A stretch of DNA of 64,000 bases from Trichoplax sp. H2 (taxonomy: Eukaryota; Placozoa; Uniplacotomia; Trichoplacea): contig NOWV01000011.1 in assembly GCA_003344405.1 (NCBI GenBank), positions 961,725 to 1,025,724 of the forward strand. Reading direction: 5' to 3'. The position numbers and the translations under genes were made by a program. Shown here one piece after another: positions 1-11,160 of this stretch (its first letter is position 1; each line of letters opens with the position of its first letter). The notes beneath the pieces are model-generated. The model made no database searches. It had not been told where the DNA came from and saw only the letters and a program-made list of their open reading frames with translations.

Positions 1-842
1 TCACCGCTTTAACGCTTTAAAATGCAATATTGTAGTTATCTTGAATATCAAATGTTTAGTTAAGCTATAGGTTCCTTCTTGTGACTTTACGGTATATAAC
101 TTCATATGGATTGTGGTAAGGTAATTTTAATAAGGAAATTAGCAAGCAAGTAATTGAGGTGAAAGGAAAAATAGGGTCCAACTAGTGAAAAAGAAGTCAT
201 ATAAATAGTATAAGATGCAAATTCACATTGTATAAGAAGATAGAGTGAGACTCTATCATGTAGAAAGTAGGAGTTATATTGAAAGAATTATATAATTATA
301 AAAAAAAAAGAACTGTAAAGGAAATATAATATCTATGCTAAATATTCTAAATTGATAGCGAGTAGGATAGAAATAAAATATAAGGTATTGACTAGAAGTT
401 ATTCACAAATGTGTTTACGAAATTGCAGTAGACAAGGAAAGATCTTCAAATTTTTAGTAGTGGAATTGTGTAGAAGCGAGAAGGTTGTATGCTAGTAACT
501 ATTAATTGAATTATCAAAAGAAAATGACAGTCTAAGAACCAATCTTAATATTGAATTTGCTTTAAAAGCTATACATGGAGATTACTGTACTCTATTCAAG
601 AATATTGTTTAGTCTGGTACTTTATTACACAGTGATAGACTTAAAAATTAAACGGTAAAGTTCTACAGAGTGATTTGACTCCATCAGAAATGAAATTGTG
701 TTGCATCTTTTAACAGTTGTAGAAGTTTTAAACAAGAACTTGCTGTCAACTCTATTTGCTACGAGTTCTGTGTGATTATTGTACAGAAAAGAAGCATGTT
801 TATCACATACCCTATAAAAATTATTGATGTTATAGTACTTAC
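1..842. other. No recognisable gene; expected intron of the left-edge membrane gene
   Basis: No coding stretch is convincing here. In the two complete sister genes the second exon begins 492-578 bases beyond the matching splice donor, which would place it near 260-350 on the minus strand. Nothing there resembles the expected start of that exon. Either the intron is longer and the second exon lies outside the window, or this copy has lost it. Confidence 0.5.
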
Positions 843-1603
843 TTTTCTAAGGAATCGATATACATATTAACCACCCTAGTCAAAGCTATTCCTGCCAATG
901 TAGTACTTAGGATGATAGTAAATATTCTCATTAGTGGCGCATACCAAAGTATTTTTTGAGGGGTTAGACATTTATCAAAATTGATATCATCACTAAGGTC
1001 TTCATTTTCGCAGCATGAGTAATCTACGCTACTAATAGAATTTCCTTGGATAGTAAAATTTCTTCTACATAGAGTACCATACGGTATCTCCGAAAAATTC
1101 TGGTTCTTTTTCAAATTTAAATGAAATACTTTGCTCAGAACTTTAAATATAGTTAATCCTCGACATAAATCAGTGGTGATGTTACTGTAACAGTCAGTAC
1201 TAGATTCTGTGATATTAATTCGCAATTCCGATGAGAAGATCGCATAAATACTCAAGCTTGTAGTAATATAATCAGTAGGTAATGCGAAAATAGCTTCTCC
1301 AACATCTTTTCTTAACCATGCATAAAAAATAGGGCTTTCATGGACTGAACTTCGAAGATGGTCATTGCCATTTCTTTTATAAAGATGAAAAAATACAACT
1401 CGAACCGATGGAGATTTAATAATCTTCCTGAAATCATGATATATTCGAGTTTCATTTAGTACGCTCAATTGACAATTGGAATGGCACTCAGTCTCCACCC
1501 TTTCCAATACTACAAGGTGGAAGGATATAAACAGCCAGAAGATCGATACGCAAGTGAACATGGACAAATTATGCATAGACAGAGCCATCATTTCAAGGAA
1601 CAC
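843..1603 (-). CDS. Ectodomain exon of unnamed tandem membrane-protein family, copy C (partial)
   Basis: First exon of a third family member, 253 codons plus two bases. It has a hydrophobic N-terminus (signal peptide or anchor), a Cys-rich region with several N-glycosylation sequons, and a C-terminal hydrophobic segment. The family signature FYAWLRKDVGEAIFALP is present, followed by DYITTSLSIY, a CRRNF motif and SCC. The apparent stop at the end is the TAA inside a GTAAGT splice donor, as in both sister copies, so the frame should continue into a polytopic exon in phase 2. That exon is not visible in the remaining 842 bases. Several Met codons near the start make the exact initiation uncertain. 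The function is unknown. The copy could be a live gene cut by the window edge or an exon-only remnant. Confidence 0.6.
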
Positions 1604-4519
1604 TGTAACCTGAGAAAATACCTAATTGATTATCGGTAATCAAAGTGAGTTACTTCAATATTGATAGAATTTATTCTTAAACTTTTTTTCACTGCGCTAA
1701 CTCGACAGTATTTATGCCTTCTGCTTCACCATAAATTTAAATTCATCCAATCCTGCTGGATAAGAATGTTGATCACAGGCATTCAAATCTATAGAGTTAA
1801 TTTATAGCCTTAGTAATGAAATGATTGTGCTCCAAACAAAAAATATAAACAAACATTGAATATAGTAGAGACGGATATCCGGAATGAAAAATTCGCTTGA
1901 TATATCCTACAGCTTATCTATTCAAATTCTTCATGGTTTTCTATATTTTATTTATTAAAAGCTTTATCTTCTATTAATCCACTAGCAAACCCAAATTATT
2001 CATATTTTTTTCTTTCTTTAAATTCAAAGGCTTGAGCGTACTTAAAAAATATTGCTATTCATATCATAGATAATAGGGTAGGATATGATTCAACATAACT
2101 TAATCTTTCTAGTAAAAGATGAAAGAGCACCGTCCATGTTTTTATTCTTGAGCTCCACCATCTTTTGGCAAGAATTACTCGAGCTAGTTTTACAAATTTA
2201 CAATAATAATCAATCAATGTTTGCGCTTTGCTATAATTTAAGTTGGAATAAAATATCCGTTAGTGGCATTTTAAGATATCCGAGATCCTTTTCTATCATA
2301 GATTGGAAAATACACTCTGATAAAGAAGAAAGATAAAGTAATTATCCAATAATCAACAGGCTTCTTTTGCTTAATTACTACTGTAAGTATATGAAATATA
2401 TTAGAACTGAACCATACTATTTTAAGAATTTAATGACTGATTTATTCTCATTATCTGAGGAAAATTTCAGCGTATTTTGGTCCATTCACATTTACCGTAA
2501 ATTGCATAATGCATTCAATCATATGATTGTTATTAAGTTCCTCTTTCATATTATGATTACTAATAACAATGACGTCAAAGTCATTTAGACTTTTTATTTT
2601 GTTCAGCAATGAGGCATTTTGTAGCTTTATTTCACATCATGACAATTTCATAAACGGATATAATTATCTTTGAAGTGTTAATGAAATGACTGAATGATTT
2701 TTCGATTATTTTTTTGATTATATAATTTATAAAAAGCGATATTATTTTTGACTAAATTAGGTTACCATAGCTATTTAGCAATCGTGCATAATGAAGTACA
2801 AAAAATTAGCATTAAAATGATATAATTCTCTATGTCATTTTATAATTATTGACAAGGGCTGCCGTTCTCAGTTTAGCTATTTTATTAAACCAAATTTTGT
2901 TGGTTTCGTAAATAATACATCGATAACAAACTAGTAGTCAGGTAGTGCTTACTTTGACTAAGAAGAACTTATTTTTGGGGGCCTTTTAAGTCAGCCTTTG
3001 ACAAATTGTCAAATTTCTATTTTCTCTTATCAATGAAATACGACATTTATTATAGCTGTTAATGGTAGCAACATGGCAGTTGTAAACACCACGCATTCGC
3101 TAAGAATTAAATGTATTTTCCGTTCATTGCCCTATTAAATTACTTTTAAACTGCTCCTTAATATACCGCATGCAGTGTCATTTAAGCATAGCATTTACAG
3201 ACTTAATACTTGTTAGTAGCGATGATACAGAAACAATATTCTTCATCAGAAATTTGATCAAGTTCTTGATACTGTATCTGTAGATGATCATCATGACTCA
3301 AACGATTTTGCTAACTTCGGGTATTAGTAACGGCAATATCTTTGCTGATCTACGCTATTAACTTATTTTTTATCAATTCTCGATAATTTAATTCTAATAA
3401 TTGGTGCCTGTAACTATTTATATAATTTTGACTTATTATGTATTAATTAATATACTGTAAATTGAAATGTGACGCCATTTAGGAGTCCCTGTTACAAGAT
3501 AAATTATCACTGTGAAACCATTCAATCTATTAAAATAGGTCGACAAATTAAAAGAAAATGATATCAGATTTGGTTTCCATACTATTCATGTGAATCAATG
3601 CTATCGTTGATCCCTAATATCAAACGATGCTGAAAAGTGGACAATTTTGCCAAGGTAGATTGGCACACTAGGCATAAGACCTGATTTAGTACATGCTCAG
3701 AATCTGTATTGCAAAATTGTCGATTAACATAAAGGATCATATATTACATTATGACGCTTTATTCCACGATTTTTCCACCATTATTTGTACCAGACTATTT
3801 CTATTTTATGTCTTATTAGTCCTATTACTAATAGCAATCATAAGATAAAAGACTTTAAGTAGCAGGATATCACAATTACTGGTACAGTTTAACAATAAGT
3901 ATGTAAATATATGTATCTAAGTAAAACTTTCTGCAGTTATGTAGGCAAATTCTTACCAAATGAAGGATCTGATTTGTTTGCCTATACTTGATGTAAGTAC
4001 TTTGTTAGCTTAGCAATGCAATAATGAAATTAAGATTTTTTATTAATTCATCTTTGAAAGATAATTTAGTCACAACTAATTATGAATTAGGATAACGAAA
4101 TACGGTACTAAAATCCGATTTAGTTTCATTCAGTATTTTTAATATTTAAGACAAGTAAAAACAAATTAGTACGCGTCTATCTTTTGATATTCTCTGAAAA
4201 GTTAGTTAATAGATTCAAAATGATCAAATTTCTTGTCACTAGTAGCTAAAGCTTATCCTTAAGATAGAGCTTTGATAGTGAGATAGTGTTTTTTCCGACT
4301 GATCTAAATCAACATTAGCAAGAAATGTGATAACCGAATTCGGAATCTGGAAACTACTGTAGCAAAAATTGAAACTTTATTAATTCGTAGCATTATGTCT
4401 ATTATTATTGTGTATTTAGAATTAAGCAAGTACGGTAAGTCAACGCTTCAATGGCTACGAGAAAACTAATAGGCATAATTGGCTAAGTTATATTGAATAT
4501 TTGTAAGATGTTTTGAAGA
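1604..4519. other. Intergenic, no recognisable gene
   Basis: AT-rich sequence with only short open frames (for example 2085-2336 and 2367-2588) that show no family similarity, no composition typical of protein and no supporting splice sites. I see no repeat array or RNA gene. Confidence 0.5.
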
Positions 4520-4725
4520 TTCTCTTTAATTGTATAAAAGGATGGAATTCAATTCCTCGGGAACAGAAAAATCGATAACCTCGGCTATATGGAACTATGT
4601 TAGTCAGTACGACCTTATGAGCTTTTTTTGGCTGAGCTTCAGATATAGTTCAATATTTTAAGGCTGTCTTCGTCGCTAAAAAAAACGATAGGCATATAAG
4701 CTATGGCTTCATGAATTGAAGTAAT
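4520..4725 (-). pseudogene. Decayed C-terminal relic of the unnamed membrane family
   Basis: The stretch aligns by eye with 5150-5350, the 3' end of copy B. In translation it keeps SRGYRFFCSRGIEFHPF, matching the family C-terminal signature RRGYRFFCTRGIEFHPF. Upstream in the coding direction the match fades into substitutions and indels and no long frame survives. No matching ectodomain exon is seen nearby. It sits about 350 bases downstream of the intact copy B, which suggests a partial tandem duplication or the remains of a lost copy. Confidence 0.7.
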
Positions 4726-5076
4726 CATGGCTAGGTTATTTCATTATATTTTTTATATTCATTATATACTCATTTATTTATTATATTTATTAACATTATA
4801 TTATATATTTCGTTATACTTTATTTGTTTTCTCACTTCACAACAGCTTACAGCCTTACACGCTGCTCTACCGTAACTACGACATTGTACGCAATTATAGT
4901 CTTCAATAATAGTATCCTTTTCTACTAAAATCCTAGTGCATTTCTCTACATGGCAGTTAAATCTGCTGCCACTGACTTATCGATTCCTTTATCACACTTA
5001 AAATTGTAAAAGAATATGCCAGAGAATGCCGATGCATCACAATTATTTTCACGTACCATAACAGCTTAGGTTCAAG

Positions 5077-8049
5077 CTAGAAATTGGCTACATTTATCTT
5101 TGCTTGCGCCTGATTAGCTTCAATATCTACGCCTGCACTGCTGGGATATGTTGTAAACATACTCTTTAGTTGTAAAAACGGATGAAATTCGATTCCTCGG
5201 GTACAAAAAAATCGATAACCTCGACGATATCGAACGATATTATTCACTAGGATTTTATCAATCATTTCTTGCTTGATTTCAGCTATAGTTAAATATTTCC
5301 GGGCAATGGTCGTTGTCACATAGATAATGGGTGCATTAGCAACTGCAGAGCTGATTGAGAATACCGTTGGTGAATCTGAATCAACTACAACGGTTAATAT
5401 AAATGTGATAAATAAACCAGTTGTGATAGTAATATTGAAAAATACTCGAGGTAAACTAAGAGATATTTCAGGTGCATAGTACCGCAGATAAGAGAACAAT
5501 TTTGCCGGGATTCCGGTACAGACAAGATCATCAATATCATCCATTTGGTAATAAATTTTAGTTAAATTATTACGAAATTCTTGTTCAGTTAAACCTTTCA
5601 AGTGAATACCGACGTCTTGAGCCAGTTTTTGTAATTTGTTGCTCTTACGATGGCAAGAGAGATAATTATTATTGCACTGGGGCAAAGTTATCAGCATTGT
5701 CGTACTTGACGTTTTTTCGTACTGAAATATAACTTTAGATATTCCGTGTGCTAAGACGATTGTGCCATCTCTTATTAGTTCCTCTAACGTATCCTGAATT
5801 TTTTTCTGAATACAATCATCTTTCAACATTTCCGGCACATCAATAATGACATTATCAGTGATAGCATTATCATCCAATTTAAAATAGACTTCTAATTTGC
5901 CTTCGGTTTGTTCAAGTAGCTCGTCAATTTCTTTCTCAACTCTGTCATGTACTTGGATAATTCGTTGTGGTAGCATATGACCTTTGCTATCATACGCCTC
6001 CATAGCCTTAATAACGTAGTGAAAGTAAGGAACGACAATAACTGTTATTACGCTAAAGTAAATGGAATGGGCAATAACAAATTCTGCCACGGTAATAACA
6101 ATGCGAATAATGAGTTGAGTTAATAACCACATTCCCAAAATTGTCAGTGACGAATACAGCAATGAAATAATGAAGAAAAAAGACGATAATAATCGATATC
6201 CGATTGTCTTTGAAGCAGTTGACAGAAAGCTACATCTTAAATGTAATGTTAACGTATCTGTAATAAATAATATAATGCGTATAATTTCGATTCTAGCCAT
6301 AATAGCAAATGGCAATATTATTAGAAATGACAATATCGCCTGCATCATAGCGGTATAACGATGTAACTTTCGGTACCGTATTATATCTTTGATGCAATTT
6401 TTAAATTGAAAATGTAACTGGCGATGGCTGTTTTCAGTTAAGAACTTGAACGATAAAATCGTAACTTCATCCTGCTGCTGCGATAGATATGGATAATACT
6501 GGCCAAAAAATTGCTGGATGTGCGGGAAGAGAACAAAAAATGTACAAGTGGCATAAATACCAAGGGCGATGTAACTAGCCAAGGAAGCACGATCGGGTAT
6601 CTTCCTATTGCGAATGTCAGGATAAATTAAAATAGAATGTGGATAAGCTTGTACTAGAATAGATACAGTAGATCCACCGGATGCAATTGCTGATACAGCA
6701 ATGAACTGACAGCAAAACCAAAGTTGTACCCAAAGACTATTTTTTACCAATTTCCGTAAATAAAAATACCCAATAGGATGAAATCTTAGTGATGTTAGGA
6801 TACGAATTTTCTGACCGTCAACTTCAGTTGTTCTGCAGCAAAATAAAATGAAAAAGAGAGTCAATAAGAGCAACTGGAACTTTATTATAAAAATTTACAA
6901 TTAGATTACTTTGCTGAACATTATCATGAGAGAACTTGCCGGATTATCAAACTGATTGACAAATACAGCAGTTTAAATTAATTAGTTACAGTTGTAAAAA
7001 CCTTTCGATATTCGTATTATATCTTCAACAGTACTGAGCAAATATACTGTTAGAAGGTTGAAATGACATGGTCATCAATGGAGTAAGATACGAATAAATT
7101 AAAAAGTCAAAGTATACTCATGTATGAAAATGAAATTTACTATAGTTGTAATCTGTCAAGATAGTGACGATAGAGTAGACTAAGATTTAATTAATTTCGA
7201 AAGAGCGATTGAAACTATAGCTTGTATTATGAAATTAAATGATAATTTATTCACCTTCGTATTTACTGTAATTAAATCTTTTTTAATTTATATCCATTTA
7301 TTTTATCTATCAGATTAGACTTACTTTCCTAAAGCGTTCATGACTCTATTGATAATCTTAACCAGTAATGCTCCACTAATCGGAATACTGATGATAGCTG
7401 TAATTATATTCATAGCTTTGACATACGGTTTGACTGATCTAGGCTCTAAGCATTTCTTAGTATCTACTTCCAATTTTATAGTATCGCCATCACAACAGGA
7501 ATAATAGGTAGAACTAGAGTCGTCATCGATTTCCGAATTAAAATCCCTCCTACACACAGTACCGCAATTTTTAGCAGTGCAATTGTGCATCGTTAGCAAT
7601 CGAACAAACTTTGCTAAGGTAAAGAAAATAATGTGCCGTTTACATTCCAGAGATGATGCATCGTAGCAGCTTTGGTTAACTTCTTTGAGATAGATGTTTA
7701 AATTGGAGGTAAAAATTGACGTTAAACTCAAAGTGGTGCTCATGTAATCCGTAGGCAAGGCGAAAATTGCTTCGCCAACATCTTTTCTAATCCATGCATA
7801 GAAGATATTCTGTGCCGAATTATAAAGACTATTATTTCCTTTTTGCAGGTGGAAATAAACCACACGGATTGATGAAACTCTGACAATTCTACTAAAATTG
7901 AGGTAGGACTGTGCCTCGTTTTCAACTTGTAGCTGACATTCCTTCACACATTTCTTGGGGTCTTCGTCGATAGTGGAAACTTGATTAAAAGTTGAGATAA
8001 TCCAAAATAGTGTTATCCAATAGAATCTAAAAAGAAAGTATGCCATCAC
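5077..8049 (-). CDS. Unnamed two-exon polytopic membrane protein with Cys-rich ectodomain, copy B
   Basis: Exon 1 is 7325-8049 and exon 2 is 5077-6832, joined in phase 2 to give about 826 aa. Exon 1 encodes a signal peptide, a Cys-rich extracellular region with several sequons and the signature FYAWIRKDVGEAIFALP, then a hydrophobic helix. The donor is GTAAGT, whose TAA mimics a stop. Exon 2 starts after a strong pyrimidine-rich CTGCAG acceptor. The apparent N-terminal leader read through it (MLLLTLFFILF) is the translated polypyrimidine tract, not a signal peptide. Exon 2 carries several transmembrane segments, a roughly 180-residue soluble stretch containing DVPEMLK, then LRYYAP, two more hydrophobic segments and the conserved tail RRGYRFFCTRG. 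I do not recognise the family. The layout suggests a surface receptor, channel or transporter, but this is inference. Same strand and order as copies A and C. Confidence 0.7.
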
Positions 8050-9237
8050 TCTATCGGTTTAGACTTGATGCTATCTTTGTATACCTTGCACCTTCTAAAA
8101 TTTACTTGTTAGTAAGGTTATATCTTGTAATTTACCGTTCGCTTCCTATTGCTATTTATCCTACTGATCACTAAATCAATAATTCCATTACATGAAGAAA
8201 ATCACTTATTGTTAACTTCATTATTAGCATTAAATCTCGATCTCGACTGAATAATTTTCTATTGATTTAATAATATTGTACACAAATAATGGATGATTAT
8301 TATGTCTATGTGATGTAATAGAAAATTTACCGCCGATATGAAAGTAAATAAGAACTCTTTTCAGTAATTTAACAATTAACTAAGATCGATCTATGACTTC
8401 TAATTTGCATAAAAGTTTTTCTGTTTTACACTATTGTGGTCAGATCCTGTTAGTACCAATCTTCCCTGATTTGTTATGAATAAATCACTACCGGCGGCAA
8501 TTTTTAATAAAGGCTTTTCTCTCTTACTGGAAGTTTACTCCATCAGTTGATGACTAATTTGAACTCTAATCACATGGATTATGTGGGTGTTATTCTAAAT
8601 TTATTTGAAATGGGCAGGAAGCGAAAGGCCTAGTCGGCTGAAGTTTCTTAGTGGCTTAGTCTATACAACAAATTTTTTACCATTACTTTTATGATAGACA
8701 TCAATATATTAGTGTCATATACTGTAACAGACTGTATTCATTACAAACATTTTGGAGACTGGAAAAGATTTTATTTTACTCCTTGAACCTGTACTATTAG
8801 CCATGATAGCTTAGTTAGGAATCATTCACCTTAAAAGAGAATTAGATATTAAGATTACACACCTACGTTAGAATCTGTTCAATTTTCAAAGATCAATTAA
8901 TCACCTGCTTTCTTTCGATCATCATAGATAGTTATTTATTCAACTATAATTTGAACGGGGTAGATGCGAATATAGTGGCAGTTATAGTAAATTGGCAATA
9001 TAATCTTTGTAAAAGTGGAGTTTTTAAAAGTTTACGTAAAAGCAAAAAGTACACCGAAACTGCGCTATTCAATTATGGGAAATACACCTTTTATTCTGAA
9101 TCGTTCATTCTATATCTAATCTGCCTAGCTACAGCAAGGCTACAGTCTAATCTATCATTACAGATCATTAGACAAATTAGTTCTAGCCTTACAATCTATT
9201 CTAGGCAATTCTAATAACTTCCAAATTAAGAAGAATA
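8050..9237. other. Intergenic, no recognisable gene
   Basis: Upstream region of copy B. The plus-strand frame at 8951-9214 has no recognisable similarity and no clear splice context, so it is not called. Confidence 0.45.
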
Positions 9238-9620
9238 ATTATGGTAAGATACTAATGCTACAGTGCCACGTTCAATACTATTACTGCCAAATTAAAATCA
9301 AAAATATTTTAAAATTAATGAAATCAAATAAGTCCATCATTACAATCTTGTTAAAGAGATCTAATACAGTAAGAAGTTTCCGATAATCCAAAAGAATTTG
9401 AAAACGATAGGGAATAAACCGAAGATGGCCTATGTCGATTTATGATGTTATTTCATGTCATAGAAAAAACAAGTGTGAATCGTTATCCATATTTTATGTT
9501 CCACTAACAGCGATATTATCCTGTTTTTGCTATAAAGAAACACAATGTACTAATATAAAAATTCGCAAGGAAATCGTATAATAAATAAACTCTCTGCTAT
9601 GGCACACCTTATTGGAGTTA
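9238..9620. repeat. Left allele-like block beside assembly gap (383 bp)
   Basis: Nearly identical to 9641-9949 across the gap. It differs by 74 extra bases (9381-9454) and a few single-base changes. The length difference is exactly this indel (383 versus 309), and TTTC lies at both ends of the extra segment. This is what two haplotypes of one locus look like when placed end to end by a scaffolder. Confidence 0.85.
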
Positions 9621-9640
9621 NNNNNNNNNNNNNNNNNNNN
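9621..9640. other. Assembly gap (20 N)
   Basis: Twenty undetermined bases. Given the near-identical flanks the true gap may be negative, meaning the two sides overlap. Confidence 0.99.
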
Positions 9641-9949
9641 ATTATGGTAAGATACTAATGCTACAGTGCCACGTTCAATACTATTACTGCCAAATTAAAA
9701 TCAAAAATATTTTAAAATTAATGAAATCAAATAAGTCCATCATTACAATCTTGTTAAAGAGATCTAATACAGTAAGAAGTTTCATGTCATAGAAAAAACA
9801 AGTATGAATCGTTATCCATATTTTATGTTCCACTAACAGCGATATTATCCTGTTTTTGCTATAAAGAAACACCATGTACTAATATAAAAATTCGCAAGGA
9901 AATCGTATAATAAATAAACTCTCTGCTATGGCACACCTTATTGGAGTTA
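9641..9949. repeat. Right allele-like block beside assembly gap (309 bp)
   Basis: Second copy of 9238-9620 lacking the 74-bp segment. Direct comparison shows only a few substitutions. A minus-strand frame at 9684-9875 arises inside it but has no counterpart in the left block, so it is not coding. Confidence 0.85.
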
Positions 9950-11160
9950 GAGTTTTAACGCTATCCAAACAACGGATTATCCATATTAAAAGAAAGTACA
10001 GCAAGCGTTTATAGGTGGCTTATTACTTTATCTGAAACTCAATTAGATGTAAAAAAAGCTACTGGTACCGATAGATAATATTCCTTTCATTAACATCCCT
10101 AATTAGATTGTAAATAATAAGACTATCGGACAGAGTGCTTATGTTATCAATTTTAAACTAAATTACTATTAATTATCCAGGAAATAGACAATGTTTATTC
10201 AATAGGTGCCGTCGGTTATGTATATGCTAGATGACATTGACAGAAATGCTTAAATTCATATTCTATCTAATTTTAGATGCTTGTAACGTAGTGACTCAAT
10301 ACGGGAAATTGTTATTTTGTTTTTTCATCAGAGATCATGATTTAATGCACTGATAAATAACAAACCCATGCAGTTTATTTATTTACTACCTGTGTCTACT
10401 TAGACTGTTCATAGTCCTTGTCATTATATTATTTTACACTATCGCTATTAGTTTAGCTAACAAAACGAGGAATGGATCGTCATTATTCGAGTAGCAGCAA
10501 ATAAAAATTCTGGATAATGGGTTTGGATAGTAATTTCGTTATTTTCAATTACAAAATGATGTTTATGGCCTAATCCTTTATCAAAGATTAAACTGTAGAG
10601 ACTAGGTAAACTATAACCTTCTTTATGTCGTTAGAATCTTTTAAGACCAGCATCCACAATATTATATTAACCTTCCAACATTTGATTAATGGTAAAATGC
10701 CTTTTATTTTATTCTATCCAAGGTAATTCAACATACTGTGAAATTTAACTTTAACAGAATGATCGGATGATCTTATTATCTAGGGCTAAATTGTGAACAA
10801 TAATCTAGATTGGATTGTGATTAATTACTAGATAGACTAATCAATAGGACAGGACCGTAATTATAAATAGCAATGCTAATTCAATGTATTAATCTACTGT
10901 TACAGAATAAGCTGTATTGCAGCTACCATGAAAAAGCATTACTTCGTCGATATAATTTCTTATTGTCTGAATTAAAGTGTAACTGACATATTTGTTGGAT
11001 CGGAGCCTAGGCTTGAATAAGAGCTAGTCAATATGACCCTGATCAATAGCCTTTAATTATTTTATTACCAATTGCAATGCTAATCCTATGTCGTTACAAT
11101 AACTAGCATTAAATCTTGCAAACATGAATAATAACCTTAGTAAATGTATGCGCTTTTACG
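9950..11160. other. Intergenic, no recognisable gene
   Basis: Region downstream of copy A on the minus strand. AT-rich, without repeat arrays or family similarity that I can see. Confidence 0.45.

Noticed and set aside
2085-2588. Two short plus-strand open frames (83 and 73 codons)
   Set aside because: No recognisable domain, no splice context and a composition no different from translated AT-rich spacer.
4727-4909. Plus-strand Tyr/Leu-rich frame of 60 codons
   Set aside because: It arises from a TTATAT-rich tract beside the family relic, with no other support.
6170-6358. Plus-strand frame inside copy B
   Set aside because: Antisense shadow of transmembrane-coding sequence.
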